Of a stretch of 64,000 nt of DNA, positions 1 through 8,949 are shown in pieces. Made by a program: the position numbers and the translations under genes. The notes beneath the pieces were generated by a model that was given only the letters and a program-made list of their open reading frames with translations, was not told where the DNA came from and did not search any database. The stretch covers positions 40,826 through 104,825 of the forward strand of contig NZ_BJXB01000020.1 in assembly GCF_007990775.1 (NCBI RefSeq). The letters are read 5' to 3'. This DNA comes from Deinococcus cellulosilyticus NBRC 106333 = KACC 11606 (GTDB taxonomy: Bacteria; Deinococcota; Deinococci; Deinococcales; Deinococcaceae). Position 1 is the stretch's first letter. Each line of letters opens with the position of its first letter.

Positions 1-182
1 ACACTGGTGTGTCGACAATGACCTGTTGCAAAGCCCTGCCCAGTTGTTTTCCAGAGCAAATCCTCCCTGGATCGAAGCAGGATCTGCCACATGGACCGGT
101 AAACCAGACAGGCCCCTCACCTTGAAATCCAGAATCTGCTAATGTCACCCTATTCCATTTCAAATTTGCAAGGAGGATTCTG

Positions 183-656
183 ATGCACATCAGCACGTAT
201 GCAGCAAGCACCCACAGCCCTGCCCAGGCCGTCTGGAAGCTGTGGAGCAACCCCCAGAACTGGCCTTTGTGGGACCCTGCACTGGAAAAGGTGGAGCTGG
301 GTGGCCCTTTCCGTCAGCACGTCAAAGGCACCCTTTTTTACAAAGATGGCAGGCAGGTGCCTTTTGAGGTGGTGTCCTGCCACATGCTGGAAAGCTTTGT
401 GGTCAGCATTCCCTACCTGAGAAACACCCAGCTGGTCATCAAGCGCACCCTCACCCAGGATGGGGACCTGTGGGCGTTCGAGCAGGAAACCCACCTGCAG
501 GGGAGCAAATTTGATTTGCTGTTCCTGAGGGGCAAGAAGGCCGAACTGCTGGAGGCCAGTGGGGTGCAGATGTCACGCATGTTCGAGATGCTGGAACAAG
601 GGCTCAAAGCTGAAGGGGGATCATTGCCTTCGGGGCGCACCCAGCAGGGATTCTGA
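183..656 (+). CDS. SRPBCC (polyketide cyclase/START-like) family protein
   Basis: The 157-residue product begins with a sequence of SRPBCC type (WKLWSNPQNWPLWDPALEKVEL), where a W-x-x-x-x-x-W-P-x-W-D pattern opens the helix-grip fold. It continues with alternating strands and ends in a long C-terminal helix around residues 118-145. Such proteins bind small hydrophobic ligands, and the substrate cannot be deduced here. A strong ribosome site (AAGGAGG, 170-176) sits 6 nt before the ATG, which fixes the start. The gene stands alone, converging on the next lipoprotein gene, with a terminator hairpin between them. Family assignment is by pattern, and no catalytic role is claimed. Confidence 0.75.
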   Translation: MHISTYAASTHSPAQAVWKLWSNPQNWPLWDPALEKVELGGPFRQHVKGTLFYKDGRQVPFEVVSCHMLESFVVSIPYLRNTQLVIKRTLTQDGDLWAFEQETHLQGSKFDLLFLRGKKAELLEASGVQMSRMFEMLEQGLKAEGGSLPSGRTQQGF

Positions 657-683
657 ATTTCAGATCGATCACAGGTGAAAGCA

Positions 684-720
684 GGGTGTCCTTGAAAACC
701 ATTCAAAGACACCCCCTTTT
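684..720. terminator. Bidirectional intrinsic terminator between convergent genes
   Basis: GGGTGTC (684-690) pairs with GACACCC (708-714), and an inner TTGAA/TTCAA extends the stem. Four T residues follow at 717-720. It lies between two convergent coding regions. Confidence 0.7.
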
Positions 721-734
721 CAGCAGCCTGAACC

Positions 735-1517
735 TCAGCGGGAGAAGATCACGGTGGTGAAACCGAAGGAACCGGTGTGCCCGCAGGAGTTGAAGCCGTC
801 AAAGAGCAGGGTGGCTTCATTCTGGGGCTCATCGTCCACCCGCCAGACCCGCAGGCGGATGGGGGTCCAGCTGCCGTCTTCCTCCTGCAATTGTGCCGTG
901 ACCCGGTAGCGACCCACCGGGATGTCCCGCCAGAAGTTGTTTTGTTCGAGTTTGACGGTGCGTTCCAGCATAGTGCCCTGGCTTCCGTCGATCAGGGGGC
1001 CATCCGGTTCCAGTCGCAGTTTGATGCTGGAGCCCCACGGGATGGGGGTGGCGGTTTCATTGGTGAATTGCAGGGAACCTCCCCACACCTCGCCGTGCTG
1101 TGAGGCCATGTGCCCGGTCATCTTCCAGCGGAAGTTGCGGGTGGCCCCGTGGGTGGGGTTGAACACGTCCTCATCTTCGGGGGTTTCTCCGGACATGCGC
1201 ACGCAGTAGTGTCTGCCGTGGTAGTCCACCTCGTAGAAAGCATCTGCCTCGTAGGGGGCGGCTGCAGAACTGAGTTGCGGGGAGCGGTACTTTCCGCTGC
1301 TGTCGGTGCGTGCCTTCACAAACCCGCTGAACAGGGCAGGCTGGATGAAGATCTGGGCGCCCACCACCGGGTCTCCATTTGCTTTGAGCACTTTTCCTTG
1401 CAGGACGCCATTCTCCGGGGTGGGATCTGTGGGGGTGTTGCTGGCGGCACTGTTGCACCCGACCAGCAGGGTGAGCAGAAGCAGGGAGGTGGACCGGATG
1501 GTGTTCAGGGTTTTCAT
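735..1517 (-). CDS. Secreted lipoprotein with carboxypeptidase-regulatory-like domain
   Basis: The ATG at 1517 gives a 260-residue protein with a lipoprotein signal peptide: a hydrophobic core (SLLLLTLLVGC) with the lipidated Cys at residue 21. Residues of about 35-90 (GVLQGKVLKANGDPVVGAQIFIQ... then TDSSGKYRSP) match the beta-sandwich carboxypeptidase-regulatory-like/transthyretin-like fold common in exported bacterial proteins. There is no Shine-Dalgarno site. TACCCT (minus strand, 1529-1524) lies 6 nt before the ATG, so the message is probably leaderless. An upstream in-frame extension to 1649 is rejected because it would precede the signal peptide. The function is unknown. Confidence 0.75.
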   Translation of the reverse strand: MKTLNTIRSTSLLLLTLLVGCNSAASNTPTDPTPENGVLQGKVLKANGDPVVGAQIFIQPALFSGFVKARTDSSGKYRSPQLSSAAAPYEADAFYEVDYHGRHYCVRMSGETPEDEDVFNPTHGATRNFRWKMTGHMASQHGEVWGGSLQFTNETATPIPWGSSIKLRLEPDGPLIDGSQGTMLERTVKLEQNNFWRDIPVGRYRVTAQLQEEDGSWTPIRLRVWRVDDEPQNEATLLFDGFNSCGHTGSFGFTTVIFSR

Positions 1518-1620
1518 GCCATCAGGGTAGTCGGAAGGCTGTGACGCTGGCGTGACCGCCTGACCGCCTGTGCCGGAGGTGTTGTTCCTGCAAAAACCCC
1601 GCTGCTGTGAATGCCCTCTG

Positions 1621-1950
1621 TCAGGCAGCTTTTTTCTGGGGTGTGGCAAACTTCAGGCCGACCAGCACGGCAATCAAAAGGATGAGCAGCAGCATGCGCA
1701 GCGGACTGAGGGTTTCCTGGAAGAGCACAGCACCCACAATCAGAGTGCCCACAGCCCCGATGCCCGTCCAGATGGCGTATCCAGTGCTGAGGGGAATGGT
1801 TTTGATGGCCTTGCTGAGGCATTCAAAACTGAGGATCACACAGACCAGAAAGACGATGCCATAGCTTTCGTTTTGCTGCTGGAGTTTCATGGCGGTGGTG
1901 AAGCCAATTTCGAAGATGCCTGCGAGCAAGAGCCACATCCAGCCGTTCAT
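1621..1950 (-). CDS. Small multidrug resistance (SMR) transporter subunit, Gdx/SugE type
   Basis: A 109-residue four-helix membrane protein with the SMR signature: membrane Glu in LAGIFEIGFTTAMKLQ (residue 14) and YAIWTGIGAVGT in helix 3. The G-x-G-x-V-G motif is the form seen in SugE/Gdx guanidinium exporters rather than EmrE-type polyaromatic exporters. Its ATG overlaps the stop of the upstream SMR gene in an ATGA, so the two are translationally coupled. By analogy with YkkCD and EbrAB they probably form a heterodimer. The substrate (guanidinium or small quaternary cations) is an inference. Confidence 0.9.
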   Translation of the reverse strand: MNGWMWLLLAGIFEIGFTTAMKLQQQNESYGIVFLVCVILSFECLSKAIKTIPLSTGYAIWTGIGAVGTLIVGAVLFQETLSPLRMLLLILLIAVLVGLKFATPQKKAA

Positions 1951-2258
1951 GAGGTCACCTTCAGGAGCACAATCAGCAGCACCGCCAGGGCCAGCAGAAT
2001 CAGGCTGAGGGGGGTGGCCCGGTCCCTGAACACCAGCATGCCCACCAGGGTGGTGCCCACTGCTCCGATGCCCGTCCAGACGGCGTAGGCGGTACCGAGG
2101 GGGATGGTGGTGATGGCCTGGGACAGCATTCCGAAGCTGCCGATGGCGCACACCAGGAACATCCAGAAGTAATTTTTGTTTTTCTGTTCGAGTTTCAGGG
2201 CGGTGGTGAAACCGACTTCAAGCAGACCAGCGAGGATCAGGAGGGTCCAGGCGTTCAT
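1947..2258 (-). CDS. Small multidrug resistance (SMR) transporter subunit, Gdx/SugE type
   Basis: A 103-residue four-helix protein with Glu in LAGLLEVGFTTALKLEQ (residue 14) and YAVWTGIGAVGT in helix 3. It is closely similar to the downstream subunit, with which it shares an ATGA overlap. A ribosome site (AAAGGAG) precedes the ATG. The promoter region is shared with the divergent TetR gene and contains a 20-nt near-palindrome, so TetR control is likely. No guanidine riboswitch is apparent in the short 84-nt upstream gap. Confidence 0.9.
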   Translation of the reverse strand: MNAWTLLILAGLLEVGFTTALKLEQKNKNYFWMFLVCAIGSFGMLSQAITTIPLGTAYAVWTGIGAVGTTLVGMLVFRDRATPLSLILLALAVLLIVLLKVTS

Positions 2259-2275
2259 GGTGGGGCTCCTTTCTT

Positions 2276-2297
2276 ATTTAGCACATCCGTGTTAAAT
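2276..2297. promoter_or_regulatory. Probable TetR operator
   Basis: TTTAGCAC-ATCC-GTGTTAAA (2277-2296) is an inverted repeat with one mismatch between 8-nt arms, extended by A/T at each end. It lies between the SMR pair and the divergent TetR gene. A further half-site, GTGCTAAA (2341-2348), sits just before the TetR start. Confidence 0.6.
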
Positions 2298-2356
2298 CCT
2301 ATGCTCCAAAAGTAGCACAGCTTTGCGGTTTTCGCAAGAGTGTGCTAAAACAGGGC

Positions 2357-2944
2357 ATGCCCCGAATCGTGAACCACGACGACCGCCGCGCTGAACTTGC
2401 ACAAGCCATCTGGAGCCTGATCCGCAAACAGGGACTCTCAGGGGTGACCCTGCGCAACCTCAGTGAAGAGAGCGGGTGGTCCAGCGGAGCCATCCGCCAC
2501 TACCTCCCCAACCGCGAGGCCATCCTCAACTTCGGGGCAGAACACCTCAACAGGCGAATCGAAGAGCACCTGCGGAGCCTGCCCCACTCCCCAGATTTCC
2601 GGCAAAGCCTTCTCAACTTCCTCGAATTCATGCTGCCCGTCGATGACGAACCCCGCTTGTGGATGGAAGTCTGGCTGGCGTATGTCGGTGAGGCGGTCAT
2701 CGAACAGAGCTACGCCGACACCCAGGGCCTCCTGTACAGGAACCTCAATGCCCTCTTCGTGCAGATTTTCAAGGACTTTGCACAGGCTGGGTGGCAGCTC
2801 AGGCACCCTCCGGAACAGGCCGCCAACCAGCTTCATGCCCTGCTCGATGGCCTGAGCATTCACGTCCTGATGCACAGGGTGACCCCAGAACAGGCAAAAA
2901 CCATCCTGCAGCACACGGTGGACAGCCTGCTGCTCCGACCCTGA
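2357..2944 (+). CDS. TetR/AcrR family transcriptional regulator
   Basis: From the ATG at 2357 the product has 195 residues. The N-terminal 55 form a TetR helix-turn-helix (GVTLRNLSEESGWSSGAIRHYLPNREAIL), followed by an all-helical ligand domain with a BetI-like pattern. It is divergent from the paired SMR exporter, separated by 98 nt holding a palindromic operator, so it most likely represses the exporter and itself. An upstream in-frame GTG at 2342 exists, but neither start has a clear ribosome site. Confidence 0.88.
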   Translation: MPRIVNHDDRRAELAQAIWSLIRKQGLSGVTLRNLSEESGWSSGAIRHYLPNREAILNFGAEHLNRRIEEHLRSLPHSPDFRQSLLNFLEFMLPVDDEPRLWMEVWLAYVGEAVIEQSYADTQGLLYRNLNALFVQIFKDFAQAGWQLRHPPEQAANQLHALLDGLSIHVLMHRVTPEQAKTILQHTVDSLLLRP

Positions 2945-3157
2945 AGCAAAGTGGGGACCGCAGAAAGCCCCCCACCCTCCTTTGCGCCAGAAAAACTCAT
3001 GGGGCTGCACAGAGAGCATCTCAAAGGATTGCCCACAAGAGGCTTCCCAGGGCTGGCCACAGGCCTTCAGGTGAGGAATTGTCCGACACATCGGTTCTGG
3101 TGAAACCTGACAGAAACCGTGACTCAGCTTTCAGAAAGCTGTGAGAGGCTTCTGCCT

Positions 3158-3163
3158 AGACTG
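3158..3163 (+). promoter_or_regulatory. Candidate -10 element for the GGDEF/EAL gene
   Basis: TAGACT fits the TANNNT -10 consensus used in Deinococcus and lies about 46 nt before the proposed ATG. No convincing -35 element is seen. Confidence 0.3.
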
Positions 3164-3208
3164 TAGCCACAAGACCTCCCACATCTTCCCTGTGCTCCAG
3201 TGAACCCC

Positions 3209-5230
3209 ATGAATGATCCTGTCTTCTTTTCCTCCCATGTTTCTCCAGTGCACTGGACATTTCATCTGTCCACAGGGCAGGTGAATGCAGGTCCCTGCCT
3301 TGCCAGGTGGCACGGCGTCCCGGCCCTGCCTGACTTGCTGAAAGACTGGACGGCCATTCTGGGTGAGGCAGGGCAAGACCGCCTCTTGCACTTTCTGCAT
3401 CACGGTCTCACAGGGGCCCAGCAAGATGTTCTTCCACAAGGTGAAAACACCTCTTTGTTGCGCCATCAAGTGGTGGATCGCACGCAAGAGGGTCAGGTGA
3501 CCGTTCAGAGCTGGAAGGTGCAGCCTTCCCCGGAAGTTCCCTCTGTGCAGGCGGCACAGCTTGAACTGGCCTCCTTCACCACCGAAATCGGGTTCTGGAG
3601 CATCGATGGCAGAACCGGCATCTGCATGGTGGACCAGGCGGCCCGTGCCCTGCTCGGCATGGCCCCGGATGCGCCGGTGCTCAGCCTGCAAGGGGTGCTG
3701 GACATCGGAGGGCGGGCAGACCAGCAGGATTTGTGGGCGGTGTTTTTGCAGCAGTTGATGTACGGGCATCCTCCCTTTGATGGCCTGATGGAGTCGGACC
3801 TGCAGGTGGAAGGTCCTGAAGGTCAGGTGCGCCAGTTGCACATCAAGGCCCGGGTGCTGGGCATGACCCCTCCGGAAAGCCAGCAGGTGGTGGGGGTGGT
3901 TTATCAGGTCGGGGCCTCCCACAGGGTTGAACGCACCTCTCCCCTGGAGAAAGACGTCCTGACTGGACTTCCCAACCGCAGGTATTTCCTGGAACGCCTC
4001 AGGCAACACCTGCACCTGCACCAGCAAACCGGGCTGAATTGTGCGGTGTTGCTGCTTGATCTGGACCGCTTCAAGGACTTCAACGCCAGACATGGCACGG
4101 CAGCCGGAGACCAGGTGCTGTGTGAGGTCGCCTCCAGCCTGCAAGACAGCCTGCGCAGCACCGATGTGCTGGCAAGGCTGGGTGGGGATTCGTTCGCCAT
4201 TCTGCTCACTGGACTGCGGGACATCCACACGGTCTCGGTGATCGCAGAACGCATCCTGGAAAACCTGCCTTCCTGGCAAACGCCGGGCCAGAAAGCCTTT
4301 TCCATTCAGGGAACCATTGGCACCGCCCTTTATCCGCAGCACAGCGATGAAGCCCACCACCTGCTGGCCTGTGCGGAAGACGCCCTCACCGCCGCCAAAC
4401 GGCACGCCCGTGGACAGCATGTGTTCTTTGAACCCGGGCAGCAACAGGACCTGCTGGAGCAGCAGTTTCTTCAACATCAACTGGCGCAGGCCGTGCAGGA
4501 GAACCTGCTGGAGGTGTATTACCAGCCGATCCTGGACGCCCAGACGGGAGTGATCCGCAAAGCGGAAGCCCTGTTGCGCTGGAAACACCCCAACCGGGGC
4601 TTCATCAGTCCTGCGGTGTTCATTCCCCTGGCCGAAGAAAGTGGCCTGATCCACCCGATGGGCCGCTGGGTCTGTGAGACGGTGATGCAACAACTGAAAA
4701 CCTGGGACGCCCAGGGGTTGCCCGAAGTGGCCGTGTCCATCAACCTTTCGGCAAGGCAATTCGTTCAGCCTGGCACCATCCAGAATCTGCTGGAGCAGCT
4801 TGAACGCCACAACCTTGATGCTTCCCGGATCATCGTGGAGATCACCGAGAGTGTGTTCATGCAGGACCATGGGGTGGTGGAAGAACAATTGAGCCTGCTG
4901 GAGGAGGCGGGGGTGAAAATTGCCCTGGATGACTTTGGCACCGGGTATTCTTCTCTGAGTTACCTCACCCGCTTCAATCCGCACTACATCAAAATTGACC
5001 GCAGTTTTGTGCAGCAACTGGATTCCCAGAACACCTCCACCATCATGGAGGCCATCATTTCGATGGGTCACCACCTCAACAAGGAAGTGGTGGCAGAAGG
5101 GGTGGAAACCCCGGGGCAGCAGGAGTGGTTGCAGAGCCGCAACTGCCAGTACCTGCAGGGCTACCTGTTCTCCCGGCCCATTCCGGCAGAGGCGTTCGCA
5201 GACCTGTTGAAAGACCCGCCTGACGGGTGA
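3209..5230 (+). CDS. GGDEF-EAL cyclic-di-GMP signalling protein, probable phosphodiesterase
   Basis: The order is an N-terminal region of about 245 residues with a PAS-like segment (roughly 115-235), a GGDEF domain (about 247-410) and an EAL domain (about 420-670). The diguanylate cyclase motif reads GGDSF (residues 325-329) instead of GG[DE]EF, so cyclase activity is doubtful, but the RxxD inhibitory site (RSTD, five residues upstream) is kept. The EAL domain looks complete: EALLRW, INLSARQF, EITESVF, DDFGTGYSSL, KIDRSFV and EGVET are all present, which fits an active c-di-GMP phosphodiesterase. No membrane segment is seen. The start is uncertain: GTG at 3200 and ATG at 3209 are both possible, with no ribosome site. 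Confidence 0.9.
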   Translation: MNDPVFFSSHVSPVHWTFHLSTGQVNAGPCLARWHGVPALPDLLKDWTAILGEAGQDRLLHFLHHGLTGAQQDVLPQGENTSLLRHQVVDRTQEGQVTVQSWKVQPSPEVPSVQAAQLELASFTTEIGFWSIDGRTGICMVDQAARALLGMAPDAPVLSLQGVLDIGGRADQQDLWAVFLQQLMYGHPPFDGLMESDLQVEGPEGQVRQLHIKARVLGMTPPESQQVVGVVYQVGASHRVERTSPLEKDVLTGLPNRRYFLERLRQHLHLHQQTGLNCAVLLLDLDRFKDFNARHGTAAGDQVLCEVASSLQDSLRSTDVLARLGGDSFAILLTGLRDIHTVSVIAERILENLPSWQTPGQKAFSIQGTIGTALYPQHSDEAHHLLACAEDALTAAKRHARGQHVFFEPGQQQDLLEQQFLQHQLAQAVQENLLEVYYQPILDAQTGVIRKAEALLRWKHPNRGFISPAVFIPLAEESGLIHPMGRWVCETVMQQLKTWDAQGLPEVAVSINLSARQFVQPGTIQNLLEQLERHNLDASRIIVEITESVFMQDHGVVEEQLSLLEEAGVKIALDDFGTGYSSLSYLTRFNPHYIKIDRSFVQQLDSQNTSTIMEAIISMGHHLNKEVVAEGVETPGQQEWLQSRNCQYLQGYLFSRPIPAEAFADLLKDPPDG

Positions 5231-5284
5231 CCTTGAGGTGCCTGCCCACTCCAGTGGCTTTGAAAGTGTGAAATCCATCTGAAA

Positions 5285-5323
5285 AAGCAAAAACACCCAC
5301 CTTGCGAGGTGGGTGTTCTGTTT
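5285..5323 (+). terminator. Intrinsic terminator, probably bidirectional
   Basis: ACACCCACCT (5293-5302) and AGGTGGGTGT (5307-5316) form a perfect 10-bp stem with loop TGCG, flanked by A-rich sequence before and T-rich sequence after. It separates the convergent GGDEF/EAL gene and the next minus-strand gene. Confidence 0.85.
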
Positions 5324-5331
5324 GAAGCCCT

Positions 5332-5787
5332 TCAGGAGGCTGAAGGTGCCGTTTCTGCGGGAGTGGCGGTGCGGGAACGGCGGGAACTTTCTCCGGTGTC
5401 CCCATCGAGTTTGGTGAGGGTCTGGGCGAAAGCTGCAAGCTCATCGCTGGCTTTCAGGGCTTCGATGGCTGCGGCATTCAGGGCTTTCAGTTCCGGGGTG
5501 GTGACGGCGTACACCTCTGCAGCGTGTCCTTTGAGGTCTGCGAGGGTGCTGTAACAGGTGGGAGCGTCCGCAGTGCGGCCCCGACTGCTGGTGACACTGG
5601 GTTCTTCTGCGGTGGCAGGCCCGATGGTGGTGATGGTGCCTGCGCGCACCAGTGCAGCGCTGGCCTGGCGTTCATCGAGGACTTCGGCGAGGAAGAGCAT
5701 CTGGCGAAGGGCGTTCATGCGGTTGAAGAGGGCCACATGGGCGCTCATCAGTCCGGCTTTGCGGAGCATGGCATCGGCGTTATCCAT
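5332..5787 (-). CDS. Hypothetical protein
   Basis: A 151-residue, largely helical, Ala-rich protein (for example VTTPELKALNAAAIEALKASDELAAF) with a low-complexity Ser/Thr/Arg tail. I do not recognise the family. No signal peptide or membrane segment is visible. A weak ribosome-like AGGAT and a TATGCT -10 element (11 nt upstream) precede the ATG. It stops next to the shared terminator. It follows dnaE2 on the same strand but is separated from it by about 55 nt that contain its own promoter-like sequence. Confidence 0.6.
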   Translation of the reverse strand: MDNADAMLRKAGLMSAHVALFNRMNALRQMLFLAEVLDERQASAALVRAGTITTIGPATAEEPSVTSSRGRTADAPTCYSTLADLKGHAAEVYAVTTPELKALNAAAIEALKASDELAAFAQTLTKLDGDTGESSRRSRTATPAETAPSAS

Positions 5788-5842
5788 AACAAAATCCTAG
5801 CATAAAAATTCGCTAAAAACATATTTTTGGGAAATGGCCCCA

Positions 5843-8800
5843 TCAACCCACCTGCACCTTCGCTCTGGGCCTTTGCACCAGGCACCACACCGACTCTGCC
5901 ACCACCGCCACATTCACCCCACTCGCCTGCACCCGACCCTCCACAATCAGCAGTTGCACGTCCCTGAGCAGGGTGCGCTCTCTTTCCCACAACTCTGGAG
6001 AAAGGATCACCTGTGCACGTACAGGTCCGTCCTCAACGGCAAAAAAAGCCACCCCATTTGCACTGGGGGGTTTCTGTTTGGAGATCACCCAGCCTGCCGT
6101 GCGCACCCGGTCCCCATCTTTGAGGACCCTGAGGGGCAGCACCTCCAGGGCCTGAAGTTCGGATCGGTACAGGTCCATGATGTGACGCCCGGATTCAGAA
6201 GCCCGCTTGAAGTGCAGGTCCCAGCGGTGCAGGTCCTGTTCCGTGGGTGGGTGAAACTCTGGGGCACCCACTTCAGGCAGAAACAGGGCTCCACTTCCAC
6301 CTTTTGTGCTGTGCTGTAAGGTTTTCAACTGGTACAGGGCCTCTCTGCGGGGCAAAAAGGCGTCAAAGGCCCCGGCCAGAATGAGCGCTTCGTACTCACT
6401 GGAGGTGAGGGACACGCGGGTGTAGAAGTCCTGCAGGGACGCATAAAGTCCACGAGACCGCTCCAGCACGATGCGGGCCGGGCTGTTTTCTGTAAGGCCT
6501 TTCACCCCGCACAGGCCAAAACGGATGCCTTTTGTCCCCTTGCCTCCCCCAACTTTTTCCACCTGAAAAAGCACGTGGCTGTGGTTGATGTGCAGGGGCA
6601 GCATGGCAACCCCTCGTTTGAGGCATTCTTGCACCACCGTCTGGCGGGAGTACATGCCCGGTTCATGGTTGAGCACCCCCACAAAGTACCCGGCAGGAAA
6701 AAACTCCTTCAGGTAAGCACTGGTGTAGGCGTGCTGGGCAAAGGCGTACGCATGGGACTCTGCAAAACCGTACCCCCGGAACGCCGCGATCATCTCAAAG
6801 ACCTGCTCTGCCAGCCCACTGGACACCGGACAGGGATGGTTCTGGTGGTGCGACACGGCACTGGACACAAAGCGTTTCTTCAATTCCTGCAACTCCCCCT
6901 GGTCCTCCCAGGCCGAGAGTTTCTTCCTGTAGCGGTCAGCGTCCAGCCAGTTCAGCCCCGCAAAGTGCACACAGATCCTCAGGACCTGCTCCTGAAAGAG
7001 CACCGTCCCGAAAGTGCCCTGCAAGATGGGTGTGAGGGTGGGGTGCAAAAGGGGCACTTGCTCCCGGCCGGATTTGCGCCTCAGGTACGGGTGGACGGTG
7101 TTCGACTGGATGGGACCCGGACGAAAAAGGGCCACCTGGTGGGCGAGTTCCCTGAGGTTTCTGGGCTGGTTCCTGGCCGAGAGCTGCATCTGACCCGGAG
7201 ACTCGATTTGAAAGAGGCCGATGTTGTCCCCCCGCGAGATCCGCCACCAGACTTTCGGATGGTCAGGCAAAGTGGAGGGGTCCAGGCGCTTCCCCTCCAC
7301 CCGCTCGATTTCCGAGAGGGCATTTTCGATGGTGGACAGCATCCTGAGCCCCAGCAGATCCAGCTTGATGAGGCCCAGCGTTTCGGCATCGTCCTTGTTG
7401 AATTCCAGGGTGCGGATGCCCCCCGAACTGACCCGCAGGGGACTGTAGTGCGAGAGGGGCTCTCTGGAGAGCACCACCCCGCCACTGTGCGGGGCGAGGT
7501 GACGCACAAATCCACGCTCCATGCGGGAAAGCAGGTCCAGCAGGACCTGTTTTGCCGGGGCATCCCTGAGGATTTCATCAAACACCACTTTTGCCCTGTG
7601 GGCGTCCGCTGGCCTCAGGTGCCGGAAGTCCCTGCCCAGGGCTTTGGTGAGGTCCGCTGCCTGCTGCTGCGGCAACCCCAGCGCACGGGAAAGGTCCTGC
7701 ACAGCAGACGGCAGGCGGTAGGTGATGCGGTTTGCCACCATCGCCTCTCTTCCCTGCTCACCGAAGCGCTTCTCCACCCACGCCAGCACCTCCCGGCGGC
7801 GGGAACTGGAGATGTCAATGTCCACATCGGGCATGGCCTTTTTTTCACCGTGCAAGAAACGCTCGAAAAGAAGTCCATGTTGCAGGGGGTCCACCCCTGT
7901 GATGCCCAGGACGTAACAGAGCACACTTCCGGCGGCACTGCCCCGGCCCGCAGCCATGATGCGGTTCTCCCGGCAGTAATCACTGACCTCGGTGGCCAGC
8001 AGGAAGAAGTTTTCAAGTTCGTGTTTCTGTACGATGCCCAGTTCATGGGCCAGTTGCTTTGCAGCCGCTTTGCGCTTTGTGGGCGCGTAGCGTTCCTCCA
8101 GGCCGCTGAAGGCGCGCACCATCAGGTACAGCTTCGGGCTGAAATGCTCCGGGATGCTTGCCTGTGCAGGGGTGAGCCGATCTGGCAGCAGCTCAAAAGT
8201 GCACCGTCTGGCCAGATCGTTGGCGGCCCAGATGGCCTGAGGGTACGGGAGGCGCTGCAGGTAATGCTCCCACGGCTGAATGGCCTGAGCACCATTCACC
8301 GGCCTGAGTTCATGGGGGGTGTCCAGGGTGATTCCCAGCCTCGCACAGGTCAGGGCGTCAAAGAGGGGCCACTGGTCTTCGGTGGCGTAACGGATTTCGG
8401 GGGCGACCACACACGGCAGGTCCACGTCACGTGCAAGGTGGACCATGCTTTCTGCCATCCGGTCATCCCCGTGGCACAGGTCGTGCCACAGTTGCAGGTA
8501 CAGTTTGCCCCCAAGAACCCCTTTGAGGTGCTGAATCCAGTGTCTGGCCCTCCGAAAGTCACCCTGCAGCAGCCTTCCCAGCAGGCTCCGGCGTCCTCCG
8601 GTCAGCACGTGCAATCCACGCAAATGTCCAGGTTGCACGTGACCCTGCTCGTTTTGCAGGGTGATGAGTTCATTGAGCTGCCTGTAGCCTTCCCGGTCTT
8701 CACAGAGTGCGACCACAGGTCCAGTCAACGTCTCCCCCAGCAACTCCACCTGCACCTGCAGGGTCTGGCCGAGGATCGGGTGAAGCCCGCAGGCCTGACA

Positions 8801-8947
8801 GGCTTCATGCAGTTCCACCGCTCCACCCATCGAGGCCTCGTCGATCAGGGCAAGGTGGGTGTACCCAAAGCGTCTGGCGGTTTCCACCAGCCGTGTGGGA
8901 CTCGAGGTGCCTGCCCCGAAGCTGAAAAACGAGTGGCAGAAGAGCAC
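5843..8947 (-). CDS. dnaE2: Error-prone DNA polymerase III alpha-type subunit DnaE2
   Basis: A C-family polymerase of about 1034 residues, the usual DnaE2 size. The palm carboxylates are intact: PDVDID (residues 373-378) and LIKLDLLGL (Asp at 530). DnaE2-type signatures are present: AAGRGSAAGSVLCYVLGI, LFQIESPGQMQ and ALFRPGPIQSNTVHPYLRR. A C-terminal OB-fold begins near VRTAGWVISKQK. The N-terminal PHP domain is recognisable, but its metal ligands are lost: the usual H-x-H is FCH and the usual DHD is DEA, so no PHP nuclease activity is expected. GTG at 8947 is chosen because it follows the upstream stop (TGA AC GTG); CTG at 8953 is an alternative. It is last in the lexA operon and performs mutagenic translesion synthesis in the SOS response. 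Confidence 0.93.
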   Translation of the reverse strand: MLFCHSFFSFGAGTSSPTRLVETARRFGYTHLALIDEASMGGAVELHEACQACGLHPILGQTLQVQVELLGETLTGPVVALCEDREGYRQLNELITLQNEQGHVQPGHLRGLHVLTGGRRSLLGRLLQGDFRRARHWIQHLKGVLGGKLYLQLWHDLCHGDDRMAESMVHLARDVDLPCVVAPEIRYATEDQWPLFDALTCARLGITLDTPHELRPVNGAQAIQPWEHYLQRLPYPQAIWAANDLARRCTFELLPDRLTPAQASIPEHFSPKLYLMVRAFSGLEERYAPTKRKAAAKQLAHELGIVQKHELENFFLLATEVSDYCRENRIMAAGRGSAAGSVLCYVLGITGVDPLQHGLLFERFLHGEKKAMPDVDIDISSSRRREVLAWVEKRFGEQGREAMVANRITYRLPSAVQDLSRALGLPQQQAADLTKALGRDFRHLRPADAHRAKVVFDEILRDAPAKQVLLDLLSRMERGFVRHLAPHSGGVVLSREPLSHYSPLRVSSGGIRTLEFNKDDAETLGLIKLDLLGLRMLSTIENALSEIERVEGKRLDPSTLPDHPKVWWRISRGDNIGLFQIESPGQMQLSARNQPRNLRELAHQVALFRPGPIQSNTVHPYLRRKSGREQVPLLHPTLTPILQGTFGTVLFQEQVLRICVHFAGLNWLDADRYRKKLSAWEDQGELQELKKRFVSSAVSHHQNHPCPVSSGLAEQVFEMIAAFRGYGFAESHAYAFAQHAYTSAYLKEFFPAGYFVGVLNHEPGMYSRQTVVQECLKRGVAMLPLHINHSHVLFQVEKVGGGKGTKGIRFGLCGVKGLTENSPARIVLERSRGLYASLQDFYTRVSLTSSEYEALILAGAFDAFLPRREALYQLKTLQHSTKGGSGALFLPEVGAPEFHPPTEQDLHRWDLHFKRASESGRHIMDLYRSELQALEVLPLRVLKDGDRVRTAGWVISKQKPPSANGVAFFAVEDGPVRAQVILSPELWERERTLLRDVQLLIVEGRVQASGVNVAVVAESVWCLVQRPRAKVQVG

Positions 8948-8949
8948 GT

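Noticed and set aside
1..182. End of an upstream gene at the left edge
   Set aside because: No open frame with coding character reaches the edge; only the ribosome site of the first gene is clear.
3131..5296. Long minus-strand open frame opposite the GGDEF/EAL gene
   Set aside because: It mirrors the codon bias of the plus-strand gene and has no family motifs, while the plus strand has complete EAL motifs.
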